The position numbers and the translations under genes are program-made. Below are positions 45,085 through 57,540 of a DNA stretch of 64,000 nt, one piece after another; the stretch's first letter is position 1; every line of letters begins with the position of its first letter. Under the pieces are notes generated by a model. That model worked only from the letters and a program-made list of their open reading frames with translations, made no database searches and was not told the DNA's origin. Source of the DNA: Steromphala cineraria (Eukaryota > Mollusca > Gastropoda > Trochida > Trochidae); assembly GCA_916613615.1 (NCBI GenBank), contig OU744732.1:56318727-56382726 (forward strand), in the 5' to 3' direction.

Positions 45085-48000
45085 TGCCACCAGTGCCCTT
45101 ATAGCAAAAAGAGGGGATTTAATAGTTGTTGACTTTGATTTCTGTTCTTGATCATGGCACCTTGATATTTTGACCATTAGTGGGGGCATTTGTATTCATT
45201 TTGTGTTATTCCTGGCTTTATGATGTACACGTTATGAATTTGTCCAAATGAAATATTCAATAATACCAATCAGTACATAGATATACAAGTATGCAAGACA
45301 TCGCTGTGTACATAATTTCAACTGAATACCCCTGACGTACTTTATTTCATTTCTGATGTATTCAATATCAATACATTTGTGCTGTGATATATAAGTTTAG
45401 ATATGTGTCGTCTAGACTTTTTACTTTATCCAGTGTAAATTGAGTATGGGTTTTCTATATGACAAAAATGAAAAAGGAGTCCATAGGTTCCTTCTTAATT
45501 ACAGTCTCAACTGTCACCTTTCACTTAATAATTCAAAAAAGTTATAAAACTTGAATTATTATTAAGAAAACGAAACATTTCAATCATTTGCTTTCTGTCA
45601 TTTTCGGCCCGCCGGGATCTTTGTTCAGCCTGTAATTTCTTCAATTAGTGTGCACATGATAATAAAAATTAATACAAATTATATTATCAACTCTCCAATA
45701 CACAAACGAGTATATCTCTTTAGACAGTTACCACATATGGTCTTCACACAGTAGGTAGTACCCATGACCAAATATAATCAAAGAAATTTTGACACATTTT
45801 GATCCTCATTACTAATCATTAGTGATAGAATCTCTTTGCTCGCAATAAAGTTATATTGATTTCCAGTCATTTTATAAATGAGTTAGAATTTTAAAGGAAT
45901 GCTTCATTTCAGGACAAAGTGGGAACAATAGAAGTAATCACATATGCCACGATGAAACCATGAAAAATCATTTGTAATCATGTTACGAAATGCGCGCACT
46001 TATCAAGCTTGAACCCTTTTAAAAAAAACTATGAACTTTGTAATTCTTTCAAACTTAATTTGCTAGTTAACTGAGGCGCAATACCAAATCTGGTTTATTC
46101 CAGGAGGTAATGGTCTCAACCTTTTGAGATTGTAACATCACAGTTTTCTTGTCAAGCGTATTACTGTAATGATGAAACCTTTTTTTCTGTTAAATTGGCC
46201 ATCTTTGAAAGCAGTATTTCACTGCACCACAATAAACCACTGTTCACAACAAATTTTTCATTTTTCCTTTTAAATATAATTGAAAAGGGGGGAAATCGTA
46301 ATAGCAGAAATTAAGACATGTTGTGGGGCAATTGCTAGTTTAATTATTTCAAACCTATAGGTATGAACATGATGTCTAAAACGTCACGATGTCCATAATA
46401 AAGAATTCGTTATCCGGAAAGTCGTGCTCTGTCTATGTATGTCACTTCTCAATGCCTTATAAAAACATAAACGTGATCATTAAATGATACAATGTATGTA
46501 AATGAGCATATCTGTTCACGTGGTTCCAGGAAATGAAACCGAAACCTTGTTTGATTTACAAAAACTGCAAATACTATAGATGTCTTATTCAACTGAAAAC
46601 CACATAGCATAATAACTTTCCTCGCATGCTTATATGTTTTCATCAGCTCACATTTATAGGACGTGTGAAACATGAACATTTCTTTCATATAAATATGTAT
46701 AATTATTTTGGAAACCTGACATGTTGCTTGACATGTAAATCATGGATTAATACCAAATAAGGTATATATCTCACGCATTTTAAATTATTTTCTTCCAACT
46801 AAGTAAATTATTAACACTTCTAAACACTTCCTATTTGTGTACTGCATATTTTAGAAATACAGAATGTTAACTCAAACTTACTCATATTTTAGATTAATTC
46901 TAAGAGTATAAGATTGTCACTTTTCTCACTCAAAGCTTTACACGTTGGAAAACGCAGAACCCCATAAACGTAGGTAATAAAACGGTTAGATCGTCATTAA
47001 TTAGTGTATTTATGGTTATGAACATTTAAGGAAACAACGATTTGCTCTAGATGCAACCAATGGCAGTTTTACTTCCAATTATGAAATAGGTTAACTAATA
47101 AAATCACACTAAGTGATGGGAAAAGAGACATGTTAAAACAATAATACACATACCTTTAAACGATAGGTTAAAGGAGTAATTACACACCTTACAAAGAATA
47201 TGTCGTCTAGGACTTAACTAGCAGTCGAGGTTTCATTCAAATTACTTCTAAATTAAATGTGTTTTGCTGATTTTGGATAACGTTCGATGTCGTAAGGCAA
47301 TTGGCTAGTGTAAAGTTAATGATAACCTTTAATATTCACTAAATAATAACTTCACAAAAAATCCATGTGATGTGGACAGAAAGTACTTAATTTATGTTTT
47401 GGTTACATATCATATTTTGAGAATTTATATTTAATAGTCTTAAATGCAAAAAATGCAAAACAAATTCCAATATCTGAGGAAACAGTTATGAAATTGTGAC
47501 ATTAGTTATTTTTTTCAAAGGTTTGCCAATAAAAATAGTTGTTAACGTACAACTATGTATATGTACATACATGTATGGGAATAAGAGAAAGCAACTGGTT
47601 TGCATTTCAGGTGAATTTGGTTCTCAACATTTGCCATGCTCTGAATAATTCACTTTATAATATTCAATAGATAGTCAGCAATTATTTAATGTTAGTATTA
47701 GCTTCTATAAGATCTGTGAAATCATGTTCCAATGAAATCTGACAACAAGACTTATCAATTGAAACACTGATAAACATGCCATAAGTCTGTCAGTAGATTT
47801 CCTTCCTGCTTTATCTTAATCACCCTTTAATAGCTCTACTATAACAAAAAACTACAAAATTCTATGCACTCACTGATTAAGTTATAAAAAATGTAGTCTT
47901 TAGATGGACTGAAGAAAGCCACCGACAAACATGCAAGTAAGTCATCCTGTTCATGTACATGTAATAACCTTTTTCGCTCTTTCGTACTTATTCACTTTAT

Positions 48001-48835
48001 TGTATGTATATTCAAAGAAGACTGTTAAATATCCCTTTGCCAAATCATCAAAAAGAAACCTTATTCATCTGAGGAATGTTTTAATTATGAACCTCGTTTG
48101 AACGTAGAGAAACGACTTTGACGAAAATGAACAGACATTACAACTCTATACTTTGCATATTTGCAATAGTCTATGCAATCACATGCAAATTAGTAAAAGA
48201 TTAGTAAATTGTTGATGAATTATTTTGTTTGGGGCTTTAACTTTTATGTACTTGAGGTAATGGAATATCCTCATAGAAATCGAAATGAGAATATTTCAGT
48301 TTCTCTTTTAGTTATGTAAGGATATCAAACAGTAGGTTCTAAACATAAAGTGAATGTAATGTACATTGCAAGGTTGTTTGAGTTTGTCAATTACATGTAG
48401 ATGATGTAAAGATTGACAGAAGGTAAATAATTGATTTAAGAATCAACAAGGACTGCTGAAAAAACGTCAAACCTGAAAAAGACTTTTACAATCGAGTCAT
48501 AAATTCGTGGACATATCAAAGATGTTCCCACCCCTGTGTTGTTTTAATCAAAGAAATTGATTGATCATTCCTAAAATAAAATAGTGTTTTTGACTTTATG
48601 AGGCTCCCGTTAATCATCACCATATAATATGGTGGAGGTTTTTCGAATTGCTTTGCCCAGAAATGAGAAATAATATAGATATTTCATCTTGATTTGGTTT
48701 TCACATTAAAAACATACTACAAGATAAGAACCGGGACCTTCGAAATTCTTATACAGTTGATAATTCTCCTCGATGATTATATTTCCTGAACATGTATTTG
48801 ACGCCTTTTCCACGTCCTTAGACATGCTCAAAGTG
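45085..48835. other. AT-rich sequence, nothing recognised
   Basis: A long stretch without detectable genes, inverted repeats or tandem arrays. Open frames up to about 79 codons are what chance would give. Confidence 0.6.
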
Positions 48836-48839
48836 CTTC

Positions 48840-48965
48840 ATTATTATCATTTTAAAACTATAAATCAAACGCTAGCAGTGTCCCCAGATCTAAACCCAAA
48901 TGCTCATTTCTCGGACCACATTGACCGATTATTTGTAAGAGAAACTCTTTTCAGAAATCTCTGAG
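48840..48965 (+). pseudogene. Tc1/mariner-type transposase fossil
   Basis: The frame contains AVSPDLNPNAHFSDHIDRLF followed by VRE. This matches the SPDLNPxEHxWDxLxR block around the third catalytic acidic residue of Tc1/mariner transposases, with the key E replaced by A. Only this C-terminal block is recognisable. It is a separate fossil from the one at 44.9 kb. Confidence 0.75.
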
Positions 48966-48969
48966 GAGA

Positions 48970-51900
48970 TTGGAAGCAGTATAACATGATGAGTGTAAGC
49001 TGCCAATGGAACAATAAAGGAGATTGTGAGTGGCATGTAAAAAGTGTTTCTGATTTAATCAGTCACAACATTGCAGGCCACGTATTGTAAAACTGTCATT
49101 CTGTTCAATATAATTTTATTTAATGACAATGTCTTAGAATTCCTTTGTTGAGTTGGTTGAGTTTGTAAACTTGCTTTACCTTGTTACTTATCAACAACCA
49201 CAATGCAATAACAACCCTGTCAATTGCCTCTTCTCTGTGTTCTCAAAAATGTGTTTTTAACATCCAGTCTCAGGATTTTTGGTTTGTAGTAGATGTAGTT
49301 TGGCGACCCATTCATAATTAATTTGACTCAATGCTTTTCAAAGGTTACGTATTTGTTCTGACAAAAGTTACTAATGCACAGACCGCCCTTGGCTTCGCCT
49401 CTGACATGCAATCTTTCCACGATAATTCAACATTTTCTGATTTAACTCTGTGATATGCATAACTAAAATATAGTTTGCTGGTAAAAAAGCTTGCTTAATG
49501 TTTATCAGACCGAACTGAGACTTTCTGACATTGAATGAAATAATCTATATTCATTATACAATAGTGTTGTCTCCGAACTCTCTTTTAAAGTCAGTTGTCT
49601 GCCATATTTGATGGCCATAAACAATCTTTTACATAAATGTTATCAACAAACAAGTTTAAAATAACAAATATCTTGTTTATAACTGTAAGAAACATCTTGA
49701 ACGAAACTATAAAAGTCGCTTTTCCAAGCATGTTCTAAAATGCCACTTAATAAGATTAAATGTTAATTTAATGTAATATACACTTTCTACCGGTAACAAT
49801 ACTTTTTAAGACGTTTGATAACGTTATATAACATGGAATAAATCGAACTCTTTTGATTAAACAGAAAAACAAGGTAATAAAGTTCGTAAGTGAATTGTCT
49901 AAGTGTGAAGGATGAAATATAAATAATTGCAATATCTAAATTGAACTTGAGATATAATGTGAATGCCTCTTTTAGTTTTCCCATATTTGCTTTTACGTCT
50001 TCTTATTAACTTTGAAGCTTGCATATTTCTTTTCCCTAAAGATTTGTTCCTTATATTGAAGAGTGTTAAACTGGTATAAGCGATGCCTTTTATTTCACTT
50101 AGAAAACCACTTCATTCTGTAACGAATTCTGTCACAAATAAATGAAACCCTTACAGATAAACATTCAGATACACACAAGTTTGTTCAATATAAAGAGGAC
50201 GAAGGGTCTCGCTTGAGCAAAATCGATAAATACAAGAATCTAAGTATTCATAATCTTTCACAACTTAATTTCCGACCATGTCTTTTATGCACTGCCAACA
50301 GTCAGTAGGCCCATTGGATTTTCCTTTAAACAAATAGTTTATGACCTTGATTTCCATTTAGTTTTAGCTGTGAGTGTTGCTTTGAAAAATAATCGTTATT
50401 CTGATTTTGTTAATTCTAAACAGTGGCATGTTAAAATAAATCTGTTGTTGACAAGAATAGGGACTAATACTCTCAAGTGTCTCTCTTAAAATAAGTAGAC
50501 AAGATAGATCTAAGTAACATATTACAAATGTTGACACTGTATATCCTAAGTGATAGAATACACTACAGAAGTCAAAATAAATTAGCAAGTACCAAAAAAA
50601 CTACTTCAAATACATTATAAAGTCCTTCATTGAGCATGAAGGTTACGCAATTGAATATTTCTGCTGGTTAAGATGGCACTATTCATAGATTAACGTTCAG
50701 TCGATAACACTTAGCTTGTTGATAACTTCCCTTCAATTGAAAAACATCAATTTTCTCTCAACAAAAAGGTATGGTAAATGTATTGAACAGGATGATAACA
50801 ATCACCCAGGATGTTTGGCGCCTGGCTTGCAGTAATAAAAATCATCAAGTTCGTAAACGTGAGAATTTTACTTTTGGGCATTAATGGGCAAAGTCTTTGT
50901 AAATTGTTTTCGATTTAGAGTTGTAAGATAAACAGCCGTCAACCAACATGTTGCAATGAAAAGATTTTCATAGATTCGATGACAAGATTATTTGATATTA
51001 CACTGTTTTATTTTGCACAAAAGAAGTTATTTGATGTTGTTCGGTCCATCCAAAAATCAATGCCTTTTTTGCGTAATCATTCACAAACAAGAACGTATTT
51101 ACAATGAACTTGAGTTTAGTTTTACAGCCTTCGGTTTCAGGTCACTTTGTCCTACCTCCAATATAGATGACAATAATGTTGAAAAAAATGTTTGAAAACA
51201 TGTTACAGAATTACTTAAACACAAGTGCCTATTACATTTATGTCCATTTTAAACTGAACTCCGGTTAAATAAAGAATTGGTTTTCATTTAATTTACAACT
51301 AGAGCCTCTTTTGTGATAATGGGCTGCTTGAAAAGAGATACATTAGAATACTCATAAATATTTGTTCTAGGTTTGGCATTTTCATAAGCGAATTTCCTAA
51401 ATCATTTTAATATGTATCACTGCTTGAAAGATGGGGAAATGCTGTTTCTAAGTTAAACTTTTGTATCAAAATATAATGCTGGACTTCTGCTTAAATAATC
51501 ATCTAAGCAGGCAACACACAAAGTTATTTGAACGCTGTCAATCAGAGTTTCATGTCAACATGTTATGAAAACGAATATGATAAGACCGACAGAGACTCAA
51601 CATTGCATGTTATGTAACCTTTGATTATTTGTGTGCTGTACTGAAGTGTTTTCCCTCACAACAACTGCTTCATAGACGAGATCAAACAATGATATTTTGC
51701 AAAGTATAACATGTGTTAAATATTAATGTTTGTTAATGTCAGTTCCTTTTCCACTTCAAAACAAGTTAATAGTTATCAATTATCACTATTTCATCTGTAC
51801 TTGGACTTGTTAATGAAACAATTGTACATATGCGTTCTTCACAAATATAAAGGGACACTCTATAAACAAGGTCACATAATGGTTACATCACTGTTGATAT

Positions 51901-51970
51901 TTGTATATAACTGAAGTCGAAATTACACGCTATATGCATTTTCAACACTATCAAGGCAAATCTCTCAAAT
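48970..51970. other. AT-rich sequence, nothing recognised
   Basis: No feature could be supported by eye. Confidence 0.6.
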
Positions 51971-51977
51971 TTTATGT

Positions 51978-52890
51978 GATATTCTTTCAGTTTTGGCTAC
52001 TGTCAGCCCTTTTTGTTATGAATCATAAGTTAATTTAAACAATTTTCAATATCAATATTTCTGAAAATATTTAACAGTTATTCCTTTCAGATCACATGTA
52101 TGCATACATGTATATTAATGTGACATGATTGAATCCAAAAACGCGAAGTCTCGAATTCCAAATAAATGAAACTGAAATTGTAATGTTTGCGTTTTTATTG
52201 AGCAGTGGTTCAAATGTACATGTGTTTCTGTAAACAACGGGGAGTACAAACGTTACAAATCAAGTCTGTCATTTTGCCAGTGAATTTCAAGATCAAGTAG
52301 AGAAAGTCAGACAAGCTGTTTTATTTTACATTGAGGAAATTGTGTTCTTGTACTCTATTCATTCTTTTTCAGTTAGTGTAACTTTCAATTTAACCCAAGA
52401 AGTTGACAGATCACACTCTTCAAAAAGAGAAAGCCAAAAAACGATTTTTCTGCGATATTCTTTCAGCTTTCAATGTAACATTTGACTGCTGTTAGTCGCT
52501 TCGAATCATAACAATTTACCATTTCAATATTTCTTAAAATATTCTCAAACAGTTATTTCTTTCAGATAAAACAAATGCATTTATTCATTTGACATGATTG
52601 ACACTTCATGTCTCGAATTCCAAATGAATGAAATTGTGATGTTTGTATTTACATTGAGCATTGGTTCAGATGTATTTATTTGAAAACAAGTATCAAGGGA
52701 ATACCAACATTACAAATCAATTCTGCCATTTTATCAGTGAAGATCAACTACAGAAAATCAGTCAAGCTTTTTAATTCTTACATTTGGGAAATCGTGTACT
52801 CGGTTTTTTTCAGTAAATGTAACATTCAATTTAACCAAAGAATTGGAAAGAAAACATTCTTCACAAACAGAAAGGTAGAAACGATTTTGA
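51978..52890 (+). repeat. Diverged tandem duplication, unit about 440-476 bp
   Basis: 51978-52453 and 52454-52890 share, in order, GATATTCTTTCAG, CAGTTATTYCTTTCAGAT, ATGTCTCGAATTCCAAAT-type sequence, GTGATGTTTG/GTAATGTTTG, ATTGAGCAxTGGTTCA, TTACAAATCAA and AACGATTTT. There are many substitutions and small indels, so the duplication is old. No coding frame is conserved between units. Confidence 0.85.
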
Positions 52891-53099
52891 GATAAAGATT
52901 GGTATAAAAGCAAGAAAGTACCTAAAAAAGAACTATTTTATACATTCCCGGGAAGTCAGTGTTGAAAGATTTTTAACAGCTTTAGCACAAGGAAAAGAGT
53001 AAATAGACTAAATAAAGTGAAGCAAAATTCACTTGACAATATGTTGTAGGCGTACTGAATACCACTGTCGTGTACCCGGTATGTAGTGGACTAACCAAG

Positions 53100-53125
53100 A
53101 TGGCGGACGGGACAAGTCATCAGAG
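53100..53125 (+). CDS. Possible first coding exon (start codon in YY1-like context)
   Basis: AACCAAGATGGCGGACGGGA contains a start codon in a good initiation context and the AAGATGGCGG core of the vertebrate YY1 motif, often found at translation starts of animal genes. Eight codons (MADGTSHQ) follow, then AG|GTAGGT, a strong donor-like site at 53126. A continuation after an acceptor-like TTTAG at 53174 would give an open frame with WCTNCNKF, resembling half a zinc finger, but that intron would be unusually short. This is speculative: no transcript evidence, and the downstream zinc-finger sequence is broken. Confidence 0.25.
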
Positions 53126-53597
53126 GTAGGTGTCTGCTTTTAGTGATCACTTGTCCTAATCGCCGAGGTTTAGATGGTCATCCTTATATTGTGGTAATCA
53201 GGAATACAATCTTGAAAACATTCCTAATGAGTTTTGGTGCACAAACTGCAATAAATTTGCGTATTTGAGATATCAAGTTGAGGGATATCTCACTTTCATT
53301 TTCGAAGTTGAGAGGAGACTTTAAAATGCCTTGTGTCATACCAATAACGACCATGAATCTGATACATATTGTCACGCATATCATTGTTTGGTTATGATAA
53401 CGATTTCTGTGCAGCTGGAACTGATTTGGTTCTTGAACTTCGAACAAAAAAACATGGCAGCAGGGTGGACTGGCCATATGAGGATATGGAGGGGACACAT
53501 TTGAAAGTCAAATCGACTGATGTTTGGATGTCATATTAATAAGTATAAAACTTTTTTCCTTCTCGGCCTTGGACACTGACTTCAAAGAAAGAAGTCT

Positions 53598-53847
53598 GTG
53601 TAATCATTGCGGGCGCATGGTTTAAACAAAAAGTGGCTTAAGGGAGTATAGACTTCGTCAGCAAAGATTTAATTCGGAAAGCTTGTCTTTCAAATGTAGT
53701 GACTGTGAAATGTTGTTCATTAACAGATCATGTCTATAGGCCCACCAGAATACAAGCCTCGAGGGCAGCGGCTTCTCCTGTTATATCTGTACCTAACAGT
53801 TCAACCGCAAAGACAACCTTAGACGGTATCAACAGTCACAACACTTA
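53598..53847 (+). pseudogene. Decayed C2H2 zinc-finger coding remnant
   Basis: In one frame FKCSDCEMLFINRS (53689 on) is followed, after a stop, by AH; then FSCYICT, a stop (53794) and QFNRKDNLRRYQQSQH. Both units keep the C-x2-C-x12 spacing. The first retains one His and the second has Tyr in place of the first zinc-binding His, with the second His present. CNHCGR at 53598 lies in another frame. At least three in-frame stops make this non-functional. C2H2 proteins bind DNA; which gene this came from cannot be told. Confidence 0.6.
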
Positions 53848-54046
53848 GCACACTTAGGTTTAGCCATGTGTTCCATCTGTAACTGTTCGGGCAAAACTTA
53901 CACTTGTAGTGAATTGGGCAACAGTGGACTGGATTTACATGGCTTTCCATGGAGTCATTTCTTGTAAAAGAGGCCTCGCAGCTGGGACAGTTGAACAAGA
54001 GCTGCTCTAAGTGTTGATTGGTTGAAAAAAAAGAACAATCAATCAA
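53819..54046 (-). pseudogene. C2H2 zinc-finger fragment on the opposite strand
   Basis: A 75-codon open frame contains FNCPSCEASFTRNDSMESHV followed by NPVH, an intact C-x2-C-x12-H-x4-H finger, then YKCKFCPNSYRWNTWLNL, which keeps the cysteines but lacks the first His. It faces the plus-strand zinc-finger remnant tail to tail. The frame has no visible partner exons. It may be an inverted piece of the same ancestral gene, or an exon of an unseen minus-strand gene. Confidence 0.5.
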
Positions 54047-54823
54047 TCAAACAAAGATATTGATTGATGCAGAATGTGATTATGGACTGTGAAAAGGATT
54101 TTTTTTCAACATGATAACAAACACACATTAAGGCCAACTTCCTTTTCAATTTAATGTAAAAATTATCCAGAAATCACTAGTTGTGAAAATTGAAGAGACA
54201 AGAACACAAGCAAGGAAAAATCTATCTGCCTGAAGTCAAACCTATCAAAATATCGTACCTATCAGACATTTACAAAAACTTCAACCAAAGAGACTTTAGT
54301 TCATCAAATAAGTGTACTATTATTCTTTTGATATTGTTTCTTATAGTAATTGTTTCTCTTTTCAAAGCATACGACAGTAGTTCTGTACACGTGACCAATT
54401 AGTAACATTCGATGAGGCGTCCTGACGTTCACACTAATTCAGAAAAACACTTTGTCCTAGCAATTATTCATCTATTTCCTAATGTCAGTTCCAATATTCA
54501 CTGTCACGTCATCTTTCATTGAATATCAAAAGAAGTCTATTCATTTTGAAGCATTTTTTAGAGGTCTGGCAGTTGATTTCAATTTCATTTGACAGCTCTA
54601 ATCGATATTGATAAACATTGTACGGTAAAAAGAACATTGCAAACTCATTGATAAGACATTGTGCATCGAAATAGAATTTTTTTAGTCAATGAAGGGATTG
54701 TTATATTCAAATAAAAATGGATACTCATATCCTTATAATCAAAGCATTATACATATCCGTCTCAATATGTTATATATGTCTATAGCTGTTGGATATGTAT
54801 GAAGAAAATAAGAAAACACTTTC

Positions 54824-54985
54824 AATTAGAAGATAAATAGTTGCGTTTGTAAAATTTCCGGAATTCATTGTTATTCAACACCCGCAAATTTAAGCGTTTA
54901 AAACGCCGGAGGTTTTAACCCCCTTGGTGCTTCATAAAAATAACGTTGCCGCTAACCCCGTGCCAGATTAATTTCTGTGACGTCA
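54824..54985 (-). repeat. Inverted match to the end of the 24568-25375 element
   Basis: 54824-54891 is the reverse complement of 25303-25370 with one mismatch over 68 bp. Beyond it, weaker similarity continues (GCGTTTAAAACGCCGG) to a TGACGTCA octamer at 54978. This marks one end of a related transposon; the other end is not found. Confidence 0.8.
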
Positions 54986-55283
54986 ACGAAAATTGATACC
55001 TTTTCGTAATTCAGCTGTATCTTTTTTGTCCGGCGACATTAAATCCCCAAATTACACACATTTGTTCACAGTTAAATTTGCTAATAACAGCTATAAAATA
55101 CTTATAAATATTTTGATGAATAACGACTATCGATGCTGTCAAAAAGAGAGATTGTGTCTTTTACGGCAAATGCAGTCAACTACATGTTGGTATCCCGATG
55201 ACCCATTGCTTGAAATTTTTTTTTATTTATTTAAAATGTAAATTATTTTACACTTTTCAAGGGAGAAAAAGTCAGTCATCACG

Positions 55284-55420
55284 ATGGTGTGTTTACTTCC
55301 TGGATGCACCTAATAGATCCGGAGCTACTACAAGTTATGTTTTTGTAACCAATTTGTTGAACATTGTTCATCATGACGTCATTGAGAAACAAAGCGCGAA
55401 GAATGTACCATGCATGACAA
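55284..55420 (+). pseudogene. Possible THAP-type zinc-finger fragment
   Basis: ATG at 55284 reads MVCLLPGCT and then meets stops. Shifting by one base continues NRSGATTSYVF. A start of the form M-V-x-C-x(2,4)-P-G-C-x-N-R-S-G is typical of THAP DNA-binding domains, which occur in P-element and some Kolobok transposases and in host genes. The rest of the domain (second C and H) was not identified, so this is tentative. Confidence 0.35.
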
Positions 55421-55469
55421 TCTGTCGTATGTCTTCACCATTCATGCACATTGATTGAAATTCCATCCA

Positions 55470-56200
55470 CTGTTAGACATTGTTCTCTTCTTGATTGTAA
55501 TGCAACTCTTGTAAACAGTTGAGATAAAATAAATCTTTCCTTCAGACCTCCATGAACACCAATGGTTGTCGAGAGTTTAAAACAGAACTTGCACAAAATA
55601 TTTGCAATGACATAATCAAGTGTCGATTGATCTGTACAGTATAATTATTATTTTTAAATCTGTAAGTTTGAGAACCAAAACCACTTCTTCGTATGCTTTC
55701 ACATATTATAGTTTTCTAATGATGTTTCAGTTGGAATAATGACTATCACCTTATGCAAAACATACACAATGTACCGGGACCGTCACTTTTCGCCATTACT
55801 TCAAGGCCGCTTGACTAAAGCTTGATTGATCGGCATGTGTAGCTACGATAAAATGCCGTGTATATTTAACCATGAAAACTTTGTAAACTTTGGTTAGCAT
55901 CTAGAACAGACGATCTCTAGTAAAGTATGTATTCATCATGCAACAATGAGTTGAAAACGATGTGTTTTAAAAAAAAGGAAAATTGTTTGTCATCACCTCG
56001 TATGGCAACACTAAATCACTAAAATCAGAATGACCTTAATTTAATTTCCTGCACATTAGTAAAAGAAAACAGAAGAATGAAGTTATTCATATTAAAGATA
56101 CATGTGGATTTACTTTTCTTACTTGAAACGAAAGTATGCGCCTCCAATAAAATCATGAGTGAATATCATGTCCGAAGCCGTAAAGCTGGATTGACGGCTG
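55470..56200. other. Nothing recognised
   Basis: No supportable feature. Confidence 0.55.
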
Positions 56201-56204
56201 TCCC

Positions 56205-56275
56205 TAACCGTATAAGCTCCGCCCCTTCACGAGCGAGCGCGATGTATTTCGCGCAAAGAATAAGGCGGGAAACTT
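56205..56275. promoter_or_regulatory. Promoter-like patch with GC box and two E2F-type sites
   Basis: In an AT-rich background this short GC-rich patch has a GC box CCGCCCC (56219-56225), TTTCGCGCAAA (56247-56257), a perfect palindromic E2F-type site, and GGCGGGAAA (56264-56272), the reverse-strand form of TTTCCCGCC. E2F sites control S-phase genes in animals. An open frame of 115 codons (56077-56424) covers it but resembles no known protein. No transcript start can be fixed from sequence. Confidence 0.35.
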
Positions 56276-56429
56276 CTTCTTTGAAAGTTGTCTCCCCCTT
56301 GACCATGTTTGACGATGACTGCTACAAATTTATCCTTTATGTGTTGATTACATTATGTGATTCTCTTGCTTTGCTTGTTCTCTTGATAATGCGCTCTCAG
56401 TACCACTTCTTTTTTTTTTATTAATTACT

Positions 56430-57535
56430 AATAAACTGCATTGTTGGTTCATGTAAAATTCAATTAAAAAAATTTGAATTATATTTATTTTCAAAAAGTG
56501 TATCAGAATGAAATAATTTTAAAAAAAATTGTTTTAATTCTACTGAGTTATTCCCAATCACTGATTATTAATGGAAAGCCACTAAAAATACCTCTTGTTT
56601 CCTTTCTCTTATTTCAAATTATTTTAAATTATAAATTTCCCAATTGAAATAAGTTATATAAGGGATAGACTCCGATAAAAAAAATAATACAAAATCTTAA
56701 TGGTTTTTTTTCTAAAATGACCTGACAGTGATTTTGAGCCTCAACTGAGTTCATAAGTCACTGACCAGTTGTTTAATAAAACTTCCGGTCACTGGCACGT
56801 AACAAGAAGTCTCAAAATTTAAAAGAGAAAGTGCTAGTTTAGCAAGCCGGCTTTTTTTGCAACCAGTTAGTAGTTTTAGCATTTTCAATAGCATTTGCAA
56901 CAAGTTATAATTTCAAAGCGTTGAAAAATATCAATACTCATCCAAAACATAATGCAAAATTAATATTAAACAATATTGAAATCTTAATTGCAAGGCCCAA
57001 TTGAGGTTTGGTTGTCACATTATTCAACAATAATTCCTAAGGTCCTTTATACTTATAAATGATGTTCAGACACTGATAAATACTTTCGAGAAATATTTTA
57101 TCCCTCTGCAAAACTGGTCTAATCTGATATCTTTAACAGCAAATCATAATATGAGAAAACTTTGTAACATTTCTATATGCGACATGAAGTAAGTGGAATT
57201 TCGATTTCTGAAGTTTTCATAAATCTGCTAAAAAGCATTGAGTTTTATATATTTTTTTGATAATTTGAACCAAAGCAAATGAAAGCTAACTTGTAGATAT
57301 GAACAATATAAATGGTGAAATTGTGTATTTTTTCAAATGTTGCTTTCTATATAGACTTCTTTTATCATATTGTTTAAAAACATTTGATTGAGACCAGTTT
57401 TAGGAAGAAATCTATGGTCACAAGACCATTCAGTAATCAAAATAATAAGTCAATTAGGATTCCTCTTGTGGCACTTGAACACGAAGAAAAACACAATCTG
57501 AATATTGAAGCAAATTATTTATTATTGCTACCAGC
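56430..57535. other. AT-rich sequence, nothing recognised
   Basis: Very AT-rich; no coding or repeat structure was seen. Confidence 0.6.
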
Positions 57536-57540
57536 GCATT

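Noticed and set aside
48773..48964. 63-codon frame as an intact small gene
   Set aside because: Only the SPDLNP block is meaningful, and its catalytic Glu is replaced by Ala, so it is a transposase fossil.
54190..54402. 70-codon frame with a hydrophobic segment that could be a membrane protein
   Set aside because: AT-rich DNA readily yields Ile/Leu/Phe-rich frames; no domain, splice signals or neighbour support it.
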